NCBI RefSeq assembly: GCF_017351175.1
Contig: NZ_JAFMPN010000015.1
Location: 1-64,000 of the forward strand
Direction: 5' to 3'
Source of the DNA: Desulfovibrio sp. Huiquan2017
GTDB taxonomy: Bacteria; Desulfobacterota; Desulfovibrionia; Desulfovibrionales; Desulfovibrionaceae
DNA: 64,000 nt
Part shown: positions 8,494 to 18,922 of the stretch, one piece after another
Layout: each line of letters opens with the position of its first letter
Numbering within the stretch: the stretch's first letter is position 1
Translations under genes and position numbers: made by a program
Notes under the pieces: generated by a model
What the model was told of the DNA's origin: nothing
Databases searched by the model: none
Seen by the model: only the letters and a program-made list of their open reading frames with translations

Positions 8494-9272
8494 CCACTGC
8501 GCCGCAACCCATGATCCGCGCCCGCGGCATCACCAAGAAATACGGCGGGATGATCGGCTGCCGGGAGATATCCTTCGACCTCTGGCCCGGCGAGGTCATG
8601 GGCATCGTGGGCGAGTCCGGCTCGGGCAAGTCCACCTTGCTCGGCTGCCTGTCCGGCAGGCTCGCCCCCACGGCCGGATCGGTCCGCTACGTGTCCCGCG
8701 AATTCGGCGACATCGACGTGCACGGCTGCCCCGAGCCGGTCCGGCGCAAGCTGCTGCGCACCGAGCTGGGCGTGGTCCACCAGAACCCGCGCGACGGCCT
8801 GCGCCTGGGCGTCACCGCCGGAGCCAACCTGGGCGAGCGGCTCATGTCCGTGGGTGCGCGCCATTACGGAAACATCCGGGCCGAGGCCCTCCAGTGGCTG
8901 GCCGAGGTGGAGATCGAAGCCGGGCGCATAGACCACTTCCCCAAGACCTTTTCCGGCGGCATGCAGCAACGGTTGCAGATCGCCTGCAACCTGATCACCC
9001 GGCCCCGAATCGTGTTCATGGACGAACCGACCGGCGGCCTGGACGTATCCGTGCAGGCGCGGCTGCTCGACCTGTTGCGCAACCTGGTTTCCCGGCTCGG
9101 GCTGTCGGTCATCATCGTCACCCACGACCTGGCCGTGGCCCGCCTGCTGGCCCACCGGCTGATGGTCATGCAGCGCGGCGAAGTGGTCGAAACCGGGCTG
9201 ACAGACCAGGTCCTGGACGATCCCCAACACCCCTACACCCAACTGCTGGTCTCCTCGATACTGCAGGCCTAG
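8490..9272 (+). CDS. phnK: C-P lyase ATPase subunit PhnK
   Basis: A 260-residue ABC-type ATPase that docks on PhnGHIJ and is not a transporter component. Walker A is GESGSGKST, the signature is [12 protein letters not shown], Walker B is [12 protein letters not shown] and the H-loop is VTHD. The C-terminal [12 protein letters not shown] tail resembles dipeptide-type ATPases, as in other PhnK. The ATG overlaps the phnJ stop (ATGA). Confidence 0.95.
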   Translation: MTTAPQPMIRARGITKKYGGMIGCREISFDLWPGEVMGIVGESGSGKSTLLGCLSGRLAPTAGSVRYVSREFGDIDVHGCPEPVRRKLLRTELGVVHQNPRDGLRLGVTAGANLGERLMSVGARHYGNIRAEALQWLAEVEIEAGRIDHFPKTFSGGMQQRLQIACNLITRPRIVFMDEPTGGLDVSVQARLLDLLRNLVSRLGLSVIIVTHDLAVARLLAHRLMVMQRGEVVETGLTDQVLDDPQHPYTQLLVSSILQA

Positions 9273-9280
9273 GAGTTTTC

Positions 9281-9979
9281 ATGACAACCATGATTTCGGT
9301 TCGCGACCTGGACAAGACCTTCACCCTGTACACCCAGGGCGGCACGGTCATCCCGGTCTTCTCCCGGCTCGACCTGGACGTGGGGGCGGGCGAATGCGTG
9401 GCCCTGGCCGGTCCCTCGGGCACGGGCAAATCCTCGCTCATCTGCTCGCTGTACGGCAACTACCGGCCGCAACGGGGGTCCGTGACGATCTGCCACGAGG
9501 GCAGGCCGGTGGACATAGTCACCGCCACCCCCCGGCAGATCCTGGACATCCGTAAAAAGACCATGGGCTACGTCAGCCAGTTCCTGCGCGTGGTCCCCCG
9601 GGTTCCGGCCCTGGACGTGGTGGCCGAGCCCCTGGTCGGTCTGACCGGGGACGTGGCGGCCGCCCGCGATCGGGCCGCCTTCCTGTTGAAGAGACTGAAC
9701 ATCCCCGCCGCCCTGTGGTCCCTCCCCCCGGCCACGTTCTCGGGCGGCGAGCAGCAGCGGGTCAACATCGCGCGCGGCTTCAGCGTGGAATACCCGGTCC
9801 TGCTCCTGGACGAACCCACAGCCTCCCTGGACGCCGAGAACCGGCGGGTGGTGGTCGGGCTGATCAACGAGGCCAAAACGCGGGGCGCGGCCGTGGTCGG
9901 CATCTTCCACGACGAGGAAGTGCGCGACATGGTGGCCGACAGACTGTTCGCAATGCGCAGCTTCAAGGAGGCCGCATGA
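9281..9979 (+). CDS. phnL: C-P lyase ATPase subunit PhnL
   Basis: A 232-residue ABC-type ATPase required with PhnGHI for nucleophilic attack of phosphonate on ATP. Walker A is GPSGTGKSS, the signature [15 protein letters not shown] and Walker [12 protein letters not shown]; the family-typical [17 protein letters not shown] segment identifies PhnL. TAGGAG lies just before the ATG. The stop overlaps the phnM start by 4 nt. Confidence 0.95.
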   Translation: MTTMISVRDLDKTFTLYTQGGTVIPVFSRLDLDVGAGECVALAGPSGTGKSSLICSLYGNYRPQRGSVTICHEGRPVDIVTATPRQILDIRKKTMGYVSQFLRVVPRVPALDVVAEPLVGLTGDVAAARDRAAFLLKRLNIPAALWSLPPATFSGGEQQRVNIARGFSVEYPVLLLDEPTASLDAENRRVVVGLINEAKTRGAAVVGIFHDEEVRDMVADRLFAMRSFKEAA

Positions 9980-11142
9980 CCAGGGAACACATCTTCAAAA
10001 ACGCGCGCATCGTCCTGCGCGACGAAGTTTTCACCGGCGCGGTCAAGATAGCGGACGGGGTCATCCAGTCCATCGCCCCGGGCCCGTGCAACGTGACCGA
10101 CGCCGAGGACCTGGGCAACGACTATCTCTTGCCCGGCTTCGTGGAACTGCACACCGACAACCTGGAACAGGAACTGGAGCCCCGGCCGGGCGTGTTCTGG
10201 CCCGATCCCCTCGCCTCGGTCCTGGCCCACGACAACACCATGGCGGGCGCGGGCATCACCACGGTGCTGGACGCGGTGTCGCTTGGCGAATACCACGACG
10301 GCCCCAAGCGCTCCAGGATGATGGACCTGTCCCTCAAGGCCCTTCGCCGGGCGCGGGCCACCGGCATCCTCCGGGCGGACCACCGGCTGCACCTGCGCTG
10401 CGAGTTTTCCGACCCCAACGTCCTGGACATGCTTTTGCCGCACATCGACGACCCGAAGCTCATGCTCGTCTCGCTCATGGACCACACCCCGGGCCAGCGC
10501 CAGTTCACGGACACGGACACGTACCGGGCCTATTACAAGAAGGGGTGGAGCGACGCGGAATTCGCCGAGCTCTCCCAACGGCTCCGGGCCACCCAGCAGG
10601 CGTGCGCCGAGGACAACCGGCAGGGCATCGTGGCCCTGTGCCGGGAGCGGGGCATTCCCATGGCCAGCCACGACGACACCTTGCCCGCCCATGTGGCCCA
10701 GGCCGTGGCCGAAGGCATGGCCATCTCGGAATTCCCGACCACCGCCGAAGCGGCCCGCCTAGCCCGCGAGGCGGGCATCCAAATCGTCATGGGCGGCCCC
10801 AACCTGGTCCGGGGCGCGTCCCACTCGGGCAATGTCTCGGCCCGCGAGCTGGCCGGGGAGGGCCTGCTGGACATCATCTCCTCGGACTACGTGCCGGGCA
10901 GCCTGGCGGGCGGGGCCTTCGCCCTGCACCGCGACCTCGGGTTTTCCCTGCCCGACGCCGTGGCCCGCATCAGCGCCAATCCGGCCGACGCCGTGGGGCT
11001 GGCCGACCGGGGGCGCATCGCCTGCGGCCTGCGCGCGGACCTGGTCCGGGTGCGCGAAATCGAGGGCGTGCCCGCCGTGTTACGGACGTGGTCGGTCGGA
11101 TGTTCCGGGAGCCTTGAAATCACTGCGAAAAACGCGGCCTGA
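9976..11142 (+). CDS. phnM: Alpha-D-ribose 1-methylphosphonate 5-triphosphate diphosphatase PhnM
   Basis: PhnM removes pyrophosphate from the ribosyl phosphonate triphosphate so that PhnJ can act. The 388-residue amidohydrolase-fold protein shows the metal motif [20 protein letters not shown], the [11 protein letters not shown] segment and the late SSDYVPGS motif, all PhnM-specific. It closes the catalytic block; the transporter block follows after 155 bp. Confidence 0.96.
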   Translation: MTREHIFKNARIVLRDEVFTGAVKIADGVIQSIAPGPCNVTDAEDLGNDYLLPGFVELHTDNLEQELEPRPGVFWPDPLASVLAHDNTMAGAGITTVLDAVSLGEYHDGPKRSRMMDLSLKALRRARATGILRADHRLHLRCEFSDPNVLDMLLPHIDDPKLMLVSLMDHTPGQRQFTDTDTYRAYYKKGWSDAEFAELSQRLRATQQACAEDNRQGIVALCRERGIPMASHDDTLPAHVAQAVAEGMAISEFPTTAEAARLAREAGIQIVMGGPNLVRGASHSGNVSARELAGEGLLDIISSDYVPGSLAGGAFALHRDLGFSLPDAVARISANPADAVGLADRGRIACGLRADLVRVREIEGVPAVLRTWSVGCSGSLEITAKNAA

Positions 11143-11191
11143 TTGTTACGCCCCCAAGCGACGATTCCGTCAAAACGTCACCCGGTCACCA

Positions 11192-11209
11192 TACCCCTGT
11201 TGCAGGGGG
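11192..11209 (+). repeat. Hairpin between phnM and phnC
   Basis: A short dyad ACCCCTG-TTG-CAGGGG with no following T run lies in the 155-bp gap between the catalytic and transporter genes. It could be an attenuating or mRNA-stabilising stem that sets different levels for the two blocks. No clear second promoter was seen. Confidence 0.4.
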
Positions 11210-11297
11210 TGCGTAGACCCTTCAAGGTGAGGGAAGCCGCCGTCTCCAGACCGCGCCTCCCCCGAAAACACCCCAAAGAACGAGTCGGGAGGCTTCC

Positions 11298-12119
<822 letters not shown>

Positions 12120-12189
12120 CCATACGGCCGCAACCCGGCCGCCGATCGGCAAGAACTGCGTCAACCCCAACAAACACAGGAGATTCCCC

Positions 12190-13074
12190 ATGTTCTCGAA
12201 ACTGTCCAAAGTGCTCATGATGGCGGCCCTAGTGCTGACCGTGGCCCTGCCCGGCCTGGCCAACGCCGGCCCCGCAAACTGGCCCTCCACCCTGAAGCTC
12301 GGCTTCATCCCCACCGAAGGCGCGGCCGACTCCGCCAAGCGCGCCAAGCCCATCGCGGCCGAGCTGGAAAAAGACCTCGGCGTCAAGATCGAGATCTTCA
12401 CCGCCTCCGACTACAACGGCATCCTCACCGCCATGGCCAACAAGCACATCGACCTAGCCTACTACGGCCCCAAGAGCTACGTTGAAGCCGCCGAGAAGGC
12501 CAACGCCGAAGCCATCCTCATGGAGCTGAACAAGGACGGCCAGCCCGGCTACACCGGCATCATCATCACCAAGAAGGGCTCCGGCATCACCGACATGGAC
12601 AAGGCCAAGGGCAAGACCTTCGCCTTCACCGATCCCAACTCCACCTCCGGCTACCTGGTGCCCAACGTCATCTTCGCCCGCGACATGAAGATCAACCCCG
12701 AGAAGTACTTCAAGGAAGTGCGCTTCTCCGGCTCCCACGGCGCGTCCATCCTGGCCGTCAAGAACGGCTCCATCGAAGTGGCCGCCACCAACAACATCGA
12801 CCTGGACCGCATGATCGAAAAGGGCGCCGCCTCCCTGACCGACTTCAACATCATCAAGCGCTCCGACATGATCCCCGGCGCGCCCATCGCCGTGCGCAAG
12901 GACCTGCCCGAGAGCCTCAAGTGCGCCATCGCCGGCTCCCTGCTCAAGATCAACGATGATCCAGAGGCCCTGCAAATCCTCCAGAACGGCGGCTACCGCC
13001 ACACCTCGGACAAGGACTACGACATGGTCCGCTACCTCAAGCGTCTCAAAGCCGAACTGGCCAAAAAGAAGTAA
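12190..13074 (+). CDS. phnD: Phosphonate-binding periplasmic protein PhnD
   Basis: A 294-residue solute-binding protein with a signal peptide (cleavage probably after ANA at residue 26). The mature part starts with the PhnD pattern LKLGFIPTEGAADSAKRAKPIAAELEKDLGV and has DPNSTSGYLVPN, typical of the phosphate/phosphonate binding fold. It delivers phosphonates to PhnE. AGGAG precedes the ATG. Codons are unusually uniform (C-ending), suggesting high expression. Confidence 0.95.
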   Translation: MFSKLSKVLMMAALVLTVALPGLANAGPANWPSTLKLGFIPTEGAADSAKRAKPIAAELEKDLGVKIEIFTASDYNGILTAMANKHIDLAYYGPKSYVEAAEKANAEAILMELNKDGQPGYTGIIITKKGSGITDMDKAKGKTFAFTDPNSTSGYLVPNVIFARDMKINPEKYFKEVRFSGSHGASILAVKNGSIEVAATNNIDLDRMIEKGAASLTDFNIIKRSDMIPGAPIAVRKDLPESLKCAIAGSLLKINDDPEALQILQNGGYRHTSDKDYDMVRYLKRLKAELAKKK

Positions 13075-13076
13075 CG

Positions 13077-14180
13077 ATGTATCATGAACTGACACTTGAT
13101 CAGGTCACCCCCAGGAAGAGCTTCATGCGGAAGCTCGCCCTGGGGGGCTTGGCGGCCATCATCCTGGCCGTGCTCGTGGCCTCCTACATCTCCACGGACA
13201 TCGACCCGTTCAAGCTCTACAGCAAACGGCAGAACGCCTTTGAATACCTCTTCGGCAGGCAGCTCTCCGAAGCGGACAACCAGGCGGCCATGGAACAGGC
13301 GAAACGGCTGCCCGCCATCATCGCCTTCGAGGAGTCCTACCAGGCCGTCAAGGCGGAATACGCCGCCACCGGCAAGACACTGGACCCGGTGGCCATGCAG
13401 CGCGAGGCCCGCAAGCGCGCCGACGCCCGCATGAAGGCCATGACCCCGGCCGAACGCGACCGGATCGTGCACAGCGAATTCGACCGCATCGCCGACGAGA
13501 AATCCGGCGGCTACTTCCCGCCCGAAACGGCCTGGCCGCACCTCCTGGAGTACTCAAAGGCGCTCATCGAGACCGTGGCCATCGCCATCTGGGGCACGCT
13601 CATCGCCTTTATCGCGGCCATCCCCATGGCCATGTTCGCGGCCAGCAACACGCTGGAGCTGATGGTCCAAGGCGACGGTCTGCACCAGCGCATCATCCGC
13701 TGGTTCGGCCAGTTCGCGGCCCGGCGCGTGCTCGACTTCTGCCGCGGTTTCAACGAATTCGTCATGGCGCTCATCTTCGTGGCCGTCATCGGCCTGGGGC
13801 CCTACGCGGGCGTCCTGGCCCTGGCCATCCACACCTTCGGCATCCTGGGCAAGGTCTTTTCCGAGGCCATCGAACAAATCGAACCGGGCCAGGTGGAGGC
13901 CGTCACCGCCTCCGGCGCGGGCCCGGCCCAGATCATGGCCTTCTCGGTCATCCCGCAGGTCATGCCGCTGGTGGTCAGCTACACCCTGCTGCGCTTCGAA
14001 TCCAACGTCCGCTCGGCCACCATTCTCGGCTTCGTGGGCGCGGGCGGCATCGGCTTCCTCATGTTCGACAAGATCAACGGCTACCTCTACCGCGAAGTCT
14101 GCACCATGATGATCATGGTCATCGTCTCCGTGACCGTCATCGACTACTTCTGCGGCATCCTGCGCCGCCGGTTCGTATAA
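13077..14180 (+). CDS. phnE: Phosphonate ABC transporter permease PhnE, with long insertion
   Basis: The C-terminal 220 residues are a standard PhnE permease with the EAA-type loop EAIEQIEPGQVEAVTASGAGPAQIMAFSVIPQVMP. At 367 residues it is about 100 longer than E. coli PhnE. The extra part lies between the first membrane segment (about 20-38) and the next (about 160), and is a charged, alpha-helical stretch (about 45-148). It probably forms a periplasmic domain that contacts PhnD; that role is inferred. It starts 2 nt after phnD. Confidence 0.93.
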   Translation: MYHELTLDQVTPRKSFMRKLALGGLAAIILAVLVASYISTDIDPFKLYSKRQNAFEYLFGRQLSEADNQAAMEQAKRLPAIIAFEESYQAVKAEYAATGKTLDPVAMQREARKRADARMKAMTPAERDRIVHSEFDRIADEKSGGYFPPETAWPHLLEYSKALIETVAIAIWGTLIAFIAAIPMAMFAASNTLELMVQGDGLHQRIIRWFGQFAARRVLDFCRGFNEFVMALIFVAVIGLGPYAGVLALAIHTFGILGKVFSEAIEQIEPGQVEAVTASGAGPAQIMAFSVIPQVMPLVVSYTLLRFESNVRSATILGFVGAGGIGFLMFDKINGYLYREVCTMMIMVIVSVTVIDYFCGILRRRFV

Positions 14181-14262
14181 GAAAACCGCCTCCGGCGGCC
14201 GGGGGAAGGAGAGGGGGAACATTTTTGAAAAAAGCTCATCCTCTCCTTCCACCGGCCCCCAT
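14181..14262 (+). repeat. Hairpin element with GCCTCCGGCGG motif, copy 1
   Basis: Immediately after phnE, GCCTCCGGCGG (14188-14198) runs into a long imperfect dyad: 14197-14214 pairs with 14240-14257 (18 bp, one mismatch, 25-nt loop). It likely ends the phn transcript. The same motif next to a hairpin recurs at 34.0, 48.05 and 54.8 kb. Confidence 0.7.
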
Positions 14263-14723
14263 TTCCCTAAAATTTTATGGTGTTGCGAGTTGCGCGAATA
14301 TCGCTCCAACAGACTTTCATGTGCGCACGCTCAGCCGAAGGCAGCCAAAACATCTGGGGGACAGAGGGTACCCCGTTTCAAACAAGAGCAGGCCGTCAAT
14401 CTCGGGGGACAGTAAAGTGCAGCTCGCACCTGATAATCAAAATGGAAAATGAGTCAAAAATTGCCTGTTTGGACCTTCGTCAAAACAGATGAACGCGTGA
14501 CAGTTACCGCTTGACTCTCCGTGTTGCGCAATCGCCCCGCGAGATGTCCAACCGTTTGAAACCGTATAGCTTTCTGAAAATTCCATTGAACCATATTTCA
14601 ATTTCGCGACTGGTTTAAAACGGAGACGGCCAATTGCAGTTGGGAAAAAAGCGACACGCATTATAATAGCCCCCTTCAATCCCCTATGCGATAGAATATA
14701 GACCTAAGCAATCAGGAGGCTCC
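14263..14723. other. AT-richer intergenic region before the chemotaxis gene
   Basis: No convincing gene was seen; short frames on both strands lack ribosome binding sites and family features. The base composition changes from the GC-rich phn operon to a clearly AT-richer stretch. The distal part carries the chemotaxis gene promoter. Confidence 0.6.
14640..14667 (+). promoter_or_regulatory. Sigma-70-like promoter of the chemotaxis receptor gene
   Basis: TTGGGA (14640-14645) and a perfect TATAAT (14662-14667) are separated by 16 bp, about 55 nt before the start codon. Confidence 0.6.
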
Positions 14724-15977
14724 ATGACTAAAAGGAAATTCGTTCTCATTTCAGTCATATTGTCTATCATCTTCTGTGCTTCCGTTGCGGAAGCGCAGTA
14801 CCTCCTTGCAAGCGGATCAATTGAAATATTCACTTCACTAGCCATAATATTGGCGTCATTCCTGCTGGTTGCTGGCTACATGACCTACTATTTTCTCGAA
14901 ACTCACAACTGGTTCAGCCAAATCCTTGATTTGATGGAGCAACCGCTTTCCATTACCGACCCCAATATGAACTGGACGTTCATCAACAAGCCCGTTGAAG
15001 GCATGCTCAACGTTAAAAGAGCTAACATGTTAGGGAAGCACTGTTCGACTTGGGGTGCTAAGATTTGCAATACTGAAGATTGCGGCGTGCATTGCCTGCG
15101 AAAAAACAAGGGTGAAACGTTCTTTGACCAATTTGGAATGAATTTCCGCGTCAACACTAATTATTTATACAGCCTACGCGGCAAGGAGATGGGGCACGTC
15201 GAAGTCGTTACCGACATCACAGATAAGGTGCAGTTTCGCGAACTGAAGACCAAAATGAGCACCGATGTGAACAGATTGCTCCGCGAGTTGAATGAAGGAT
15301 CGACCAGCTTGGCTGCTTCCACAGAGGAAGTGAGCTCATCGGTCGAAGAAATCTTCGCCTCAATTGAAACAAGCTTTCAAAATTCCCAACAGACTAAAAC
15401 GAAAACAAATGGAGTAGCTGACCAAGCTGATGAAACGCGAGCAAACCTTGAAAACTCCATCAGTGCTGTTCAGGACATTGTTAATAAAGTTGGACTGATA
15501 CAGGAAATAGCCCGTCAAACCAATTTATTGGCTTTGAACGCGGCAATCGAAGCCGCCAGAGCGGGGGAAAGCGGAAAAGGCTTTGCCGTCGTAGCGGGAG
15601 AAGTAAGATCCCTTGCTGAGAAAAGCCAAATTGCTGCCAATGAAATAGAAGAACTCACCAAGTCAACCAAAAGCGTATCCGAAGAAGCGGGTAATAAGTT
15701 GAGAGAACTTGTCCCCAACATCCAGGAGACCGTAGAGCTCGTTAGCGAGATCAACGCATCAATTCTGGAACAAAAGACCGGAATTGAGCAGATTAATCAA
15801 GCTATTCAGACGGTCAGCGTGGTCGCCCAAGAGTCAAACGCCATTGCTGAAAACTTATCGAGAGCATTTAGAGAACTCGAAAATTTTGGGCAAACCAAAG
15901 AAGACACGAACAACCCTGAGATTGTCATGGCTGAACCATCCGCTTTACCGGAGACCAGTGATTTTGACCGGTATTAA
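14724..15977 (+). CDS. Methyl-accepting chemotaxis protein with cysteine-rich PAS domain
   Basis: The 417-residue receptor has two N-terminal hydrophobic segments (about 5-22 and 35-55), a PAS-like domain (about 65-165) and a signalling domain with the conserved hairpin tip around [23 protein letters not shown]. There is almost no periplasmic loop, so sensing is probably cytoplasmic. The PAS domain holds four cysteines, C107, C115, C120 and C124, spaced like a metal or redox site. AGGAGG precedes the ATG. Base and codon use are AT-richer than flanking genes, suggesting lateral acquisition. A perfect terminator follows. Confidence 0.92.
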   Translation: MTKRKFVLISVILSIIFCASVAEAQYLLASGSIEIFTSLAIILASFLLVAGYMTYYFLETHNWFSQILDLMEQPLSITDPNMNWTFINKPVEGMLNVKRANMLGKHCSTWGAKICNTEDCGVHCLRKNKGETFFDQFGMNFRVNTNYLYSLRGKEMGHVEVVTDITDKVQFRELKTKMSTDVNRLLRELNEGSTSLAASTEEVSSSVEEIFASIETSFQNSQQTKTKTNGVADQADETRANLENSISAVQDIVNKVGLIQEIARQTNLLALNAAIEAARAGESGKGFAVVAGEVRSLAEKSQIAANEIEELTKSTKSVSEEAGNKLRELVPNIQETVELVSEINASILEQKTGIEQINQAIQTVSVVAQESNAIAENLSRAFRELENFGQTKEDTNNPEIVMAEPSALPETSDFDRY

Positions 15978-16531
15978 ACACTGAGGCAGTAGGGTGCGCC
16001 GCCTCAAGCTAAGGGTGCAATGTTAATTAGATATTACGAGATACCGCATCCGATCATTATTCATACTCCAGATTCCACGGGAAAAAGCTTAGAAGGGAAT
16101 CTTCTAAGCTTTTTTATCATAAATACTCCTTCAAAACATGCTTAAGCATTTTCTGGCGTGATATGCTCAATGCATAACGAGTTAAGTTAGTATTATATAG
16201 GACGCGACACGCACTCAGGCGCGCTCATAAGTCTTGACGAAGTCTCAACGTATGAACGCTGCTGAAGCACAGCACCCCACCGAGCAAACGACAGGCCCCT
16301 AGGAATCTGCCGTTGTCGAAATTGCCCCACGGCAACCGCTTTATACGCCGGACGAACAAGCCTGGGTGATGGCGCCCTTTATTGGATGGATCCTCAGGGT
16401 GTTTCCTTCTATGGGAAACGAACATTGATTTGTCCTGCGTTGGTTGTTGTGTGGCCCATTCGCGCTATAGGCGGCCCCGTGGGGTCACTCTGTCCCAGGA
16501 CGCCGCCCCGAACTTGAGGGAGGAGATTCCC
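15978..16531. other. Intergenic region with no recognised gene
   Basis: After the terminator at 16.1 kb this roughly 550-bp stretch has mixed composition, AT-rich to about 16.2 kb and then GC-richer. No reading frame in it has a ribosome binding site or family features. It may be decayed mobile DNA next to the integrase-like fragment. Confidence 0.5.
16082..16114 (+). terminator. Intrinsic terminator of the chemotaxis gene
   Basis: A perfect stem AAAGCTTAGAAG/CTTCTAAGCTTT, extended by A and T tracts and with a 5-nt loop, ends in a T run. It lies about 105 nt past the stop codon. Confidence 0.88.
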
Positions 16532-16811
16532 GTGAAATCCCTAAGTCTGGGACTGGGCGCGAACAGGGCCTCCCTGTCCGGCCCCAAACCGAAACAATAC
16601 AGGATTTGCCAACACGCCAAGGTCGTTGCAAAACGGCTTCGCCGTGCGGGCTTTGGCGTCAAGAAGTGGTCCAGGATTCCCTCGGCAGTTGCCCGGCAAA
16701 TGAAAGGCAAAGGCGACGGGCGTATCGCCGAAATCTTTGTGGCTGCCCGCGCCCTGTGCGGCCCGTTGCAGTTGGTTGCGGGCACTGCCGGGGGCGCGTA
16801 TAGGTGCTGGT
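16532..16811 (+). pseudogene. Probable truncated integrase N-terminal fragment
   Basis: A GTG with a strong GGAGG site 8 nt upstream opens a frame of about 93 codons before the DUF429 start; the frame stays open to 16972 but then overlaps DUF429 out of frame. The segment AKVVAKRLRRAGFGVKKWSRIPSAVARQ resembles the SAM-like core-binding domain at the N-terminus of tyrosine recombinases that start like this one. No catalytic Arg/His/Tyr part exists. I read it as an integrase fragment left by a deletion that fused it to the DUF429 region; the family call is from pattern memory only. Confidence 0.4.
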
Positions 16812-17525
16812 ATGAAATTCGTGGGCGTGGACGGATGCAAGGCCGGATGGTGCGCGGCCTGGGTGGAGGACGACCGGTGGGGCGTGGGTGTCTATCCCCT
16901 GTTCGCCGACCTGTGGGCCGAACACCGGGACGCGCGAAGCGTGCTCGTGGACATCCCCATAGGTCTGGCTGACGACGCGAACCGCACGGCGGAAAAACTG
17001 CTCCGGGAACGGCTCGGTCCGAGAAGGAACAGTGTGTTCAATACGCCCGCCCGCGAGGCGCTCCATGCCAGGTCCAAAGCAGCGGCAAAGGCCATCAATC
17101 GGAAAGCATCCGGTAAGTCTCTATCCGAGCAATCTTTAGGTATTATGAAAAAGATTGCCGAAGTCGATTCATTTTTGACCGCCCATCCAGAGGCTGTGGA
17201 AAAGATGTTCGAATCACACCCGGAGCTGTGCTTCGCCATGGCGGCCGGACACCCCCTGGCCTACCCCAAGCGGGACGTGCCGGGCGTGGTGGAGCGGTAT
17301 GAAATCCTGCAGCGGTTCGTGCCGGACGTGCGCGGGCTGCTGGATCGAGTGCGGGAGTACCATTCCGCCTCGAAGGTGGCCGGGGACGACGTATTCGACG
17401 CCCTGATGCTGGCCGTGAGCGGACGGCAGGGCGCGGGACGGCTGCACTCCCTGCCCGAGCCGGTGGAGCGGGACGCCAACGGTCTGCCCATGGCCGTTTG
17501 GTATGCTGAATTCGACAAACAATGA
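16812..17525 (+). CDS. DUF429 family protein (predicted RNase H-like nuclease)
   Basis: The 237-residue protein begins MKFVGVDGCKAGWCAAW, the acidic N-terminal motif of DUF429, and has the IPIGL, FNTPAREAL, ESHPELCF and DDVFDALMLAVSG motifs of that family. A nuclease-like activity is predicted for the fold, but no reaction is known. The start is the first ATG giving the family N-terminus; AGGTG lies just upstream. It may have lost its original upstream region at the junction with the integrase-like fragment. Confidence 0.88.
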   Translation: MKFVGVDGCKAGWCAAWVEDDRWGVGVYPLFADLWAEHRDARSVLVDIPIGLADDANRTAEKLLRERLGPRRNSVFNTPAREALHARSKAAAKAINRKASGKSLSEQSLGIMKKIAEVDSFLTAHPEAVEKMFESHPELCFAMAAGHPLAYPKRDVPGVVERYEILQRFVPDVRGLLDRVREYHSASKVAGDDVFDALMLAVSGRQGAGRLHSLPEPVERDANGLPMAVWYAEFDKQ

Positions 17526-17532
17526 GGTTTTC

Positions 17533-18783
17533 ATGATCGAGAACGGAGTACGAAGCGCGTGGACCCGGGCCCTGTGGCTGTGCCTGCCCGGCCTGCTTCT
17601 GACCTTGGGGGCTTGCGCCAGGAATGCGCCCGGCATGCGGGCCGACGCGGTCGGAACCCCCTCCCTGTCCGTGACCTTTTTGCCGCAAAAGGGCGACTTC
17701 ATCTCCGCCTACGGCGCGCCGCTCTCCCTGAACGACGTGAAGGGCCTGGCGCAGGGCTACGACTACATTCTCATCGGCGAAGGGCACCGCAATCCGGTGG
17801 ATCACGAGGTGCAACAGCAACTGCTCGATACCTTATCGAATAATGGTGACGGCCTGTCCCTGGGGCTGGAAATGGTCGGCGTGGACCGGCAGCAGGAGCT
17901 GGATGATTTTTGCAAGGGCCAGGTGTCCCTGGAGGCATTGCCCGGAGAGTTGGATTGGGCCAAGAACTGGGGATACGACTTCGGCCTGTTCCGCGGTCTC
18001 TTCGCCATTGCCGAGCGCAACGGCGTGCCCGTGGCCGGACTGAACGTGCCGTCCGGGGTGGTCCGCACGATTACCAAGGAAGGGTTGGACGGATTGAGCG
18101 ACGCGGACCGGGCGTGGTTGCCGAAAGAGATCGTCCCCCCGGCCACGGACCAACGCGCCTTCCTCGACTCGGTCATGGCCATGCACAAGGGCAAAGATCC
18201 CAAGGACACAAAGGAGCGCGAACGGTTCTACCTGGTCCAGTCCATCTGGGACTCCAAGATGGCCGAGGAGGCCGTCAGGCTGCGCAAGCAGTATGACTGG
18301 CCCGTACTGGTGGTGGCCGGGGCCGGACACGTGGAGTACGGTTGGGGCATCGCCAAGCGCATCCGCTGGTTCGACCCGGCGGCGCGCATCCTGACCATCA
18401 TGCCGTGGCGCGGCGGGGAGTTCGACTCCGAGGCAGGGGACCTGTTCTTCTATGCGCCGGATACCTACCGTTCGCGCATGGGCATGATCCTGTCCGCCCA
18501 GGCCGACGGCATTCTGGTGGAATCCGTGTCGCGAGGTTCGCGCGCGGACCGGGCCGGTCTGCGGCCGGGCGATCTGCTCCTCGAAGCCTGCGCCATCCCG
18601 CTGCACGGACTATTCAGCCTGCACATGGCCGGGACCAAAGCGCACGACGCGGACGAGCCGCTGGTCTTCACGGTCCGGCGCGACGGCGCAATCTTCAGCG
18701 TGGACATGGGCAGGCTCGGCACGAAGCGGAGCAAGGCCAAGGCCGCGCCCAAGGACGATCCTGCGTCCCAAGGTGCCCCCTAG
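17533..18783 (+). CDS. ChaN-like lipoprotein with C-terminal PDZ domain
   Basis: The 416-residue protein has a lipobox LTLGAC (C28), a ChaN/DUF399 domain (about 65-285) with the DYILIGEGHRNPVDH and VLVVAGAGHVEYGWG motifs, and a PDZ domain (about 320-400; GSRADRAGLRPGDLLLEA). ChaN proteins bind heme or iron at the membrane; the PDZ may tether a partner. It lies 7 nt after DUF429. I chose the ATG at 17533, which gives a proper lipoprotein signal. Confidence 0.88.
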   Translation: MIENGVRSAWTRALWLCLPGLLLTLGACARNAPGMRADAVGTPSLSVTFLPQKGDFISAYGAPLSLNDVKGLAQGYDYILIGEGHRNPVDHEVQQQLLDTLSNNGDGLSLGLEMVGVDRQQELDDFCKGQVSLEALPGELDWAKNWGYDFGLFRGLFAIAERNGVPVAGLNVPSGVVRTITKEGLDGLSDADRAWLPKEIVPPATDQRAFLDSVMAMHKGKDPKDTKERERFYLVQSIWDSKMAEEAVRLRKQYDWPVLVVAGAGHVEYGWGIAKRIRWFDPAARILTIMPWRGGEFDSEAGDLFFYAPDTYRSRMGMILSAQADGILVESVSRGSRADRAGLRPGDLLLEACAIPLHGLFSLHMAGTKAHDADEPLVFTVRRDGAIFSVDMGRLGTKRSKAKAAPKDDPASQGAP

Positions 18784-18922
18784 ACGCTCTCGCGCCCTGG
18801 ACCGCACGGGTCGCACGGGTCAGCCGCGTCTCGAAAATCCACAGGGCCACCCGACGCCTCTCGCCGTCATCCGCGTCCGGGTGCCCGATGGCGCGAAAAA
18901 ATCACGGGATGAGACAAAACGA

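Noticed and set aside
11160-11200. Pho box before phnC (CGTCA repeats)
   Set aside because: The repeats are not spaced 11 bp as in PhoB sites and match the consensus poorly.
14437-14679. Eighty-codon minus frame in the gap before the chemotaxis gene
   Set aside because: It shows no family features and overlaps the chemotaxis gene promoter; coding potential is weak.
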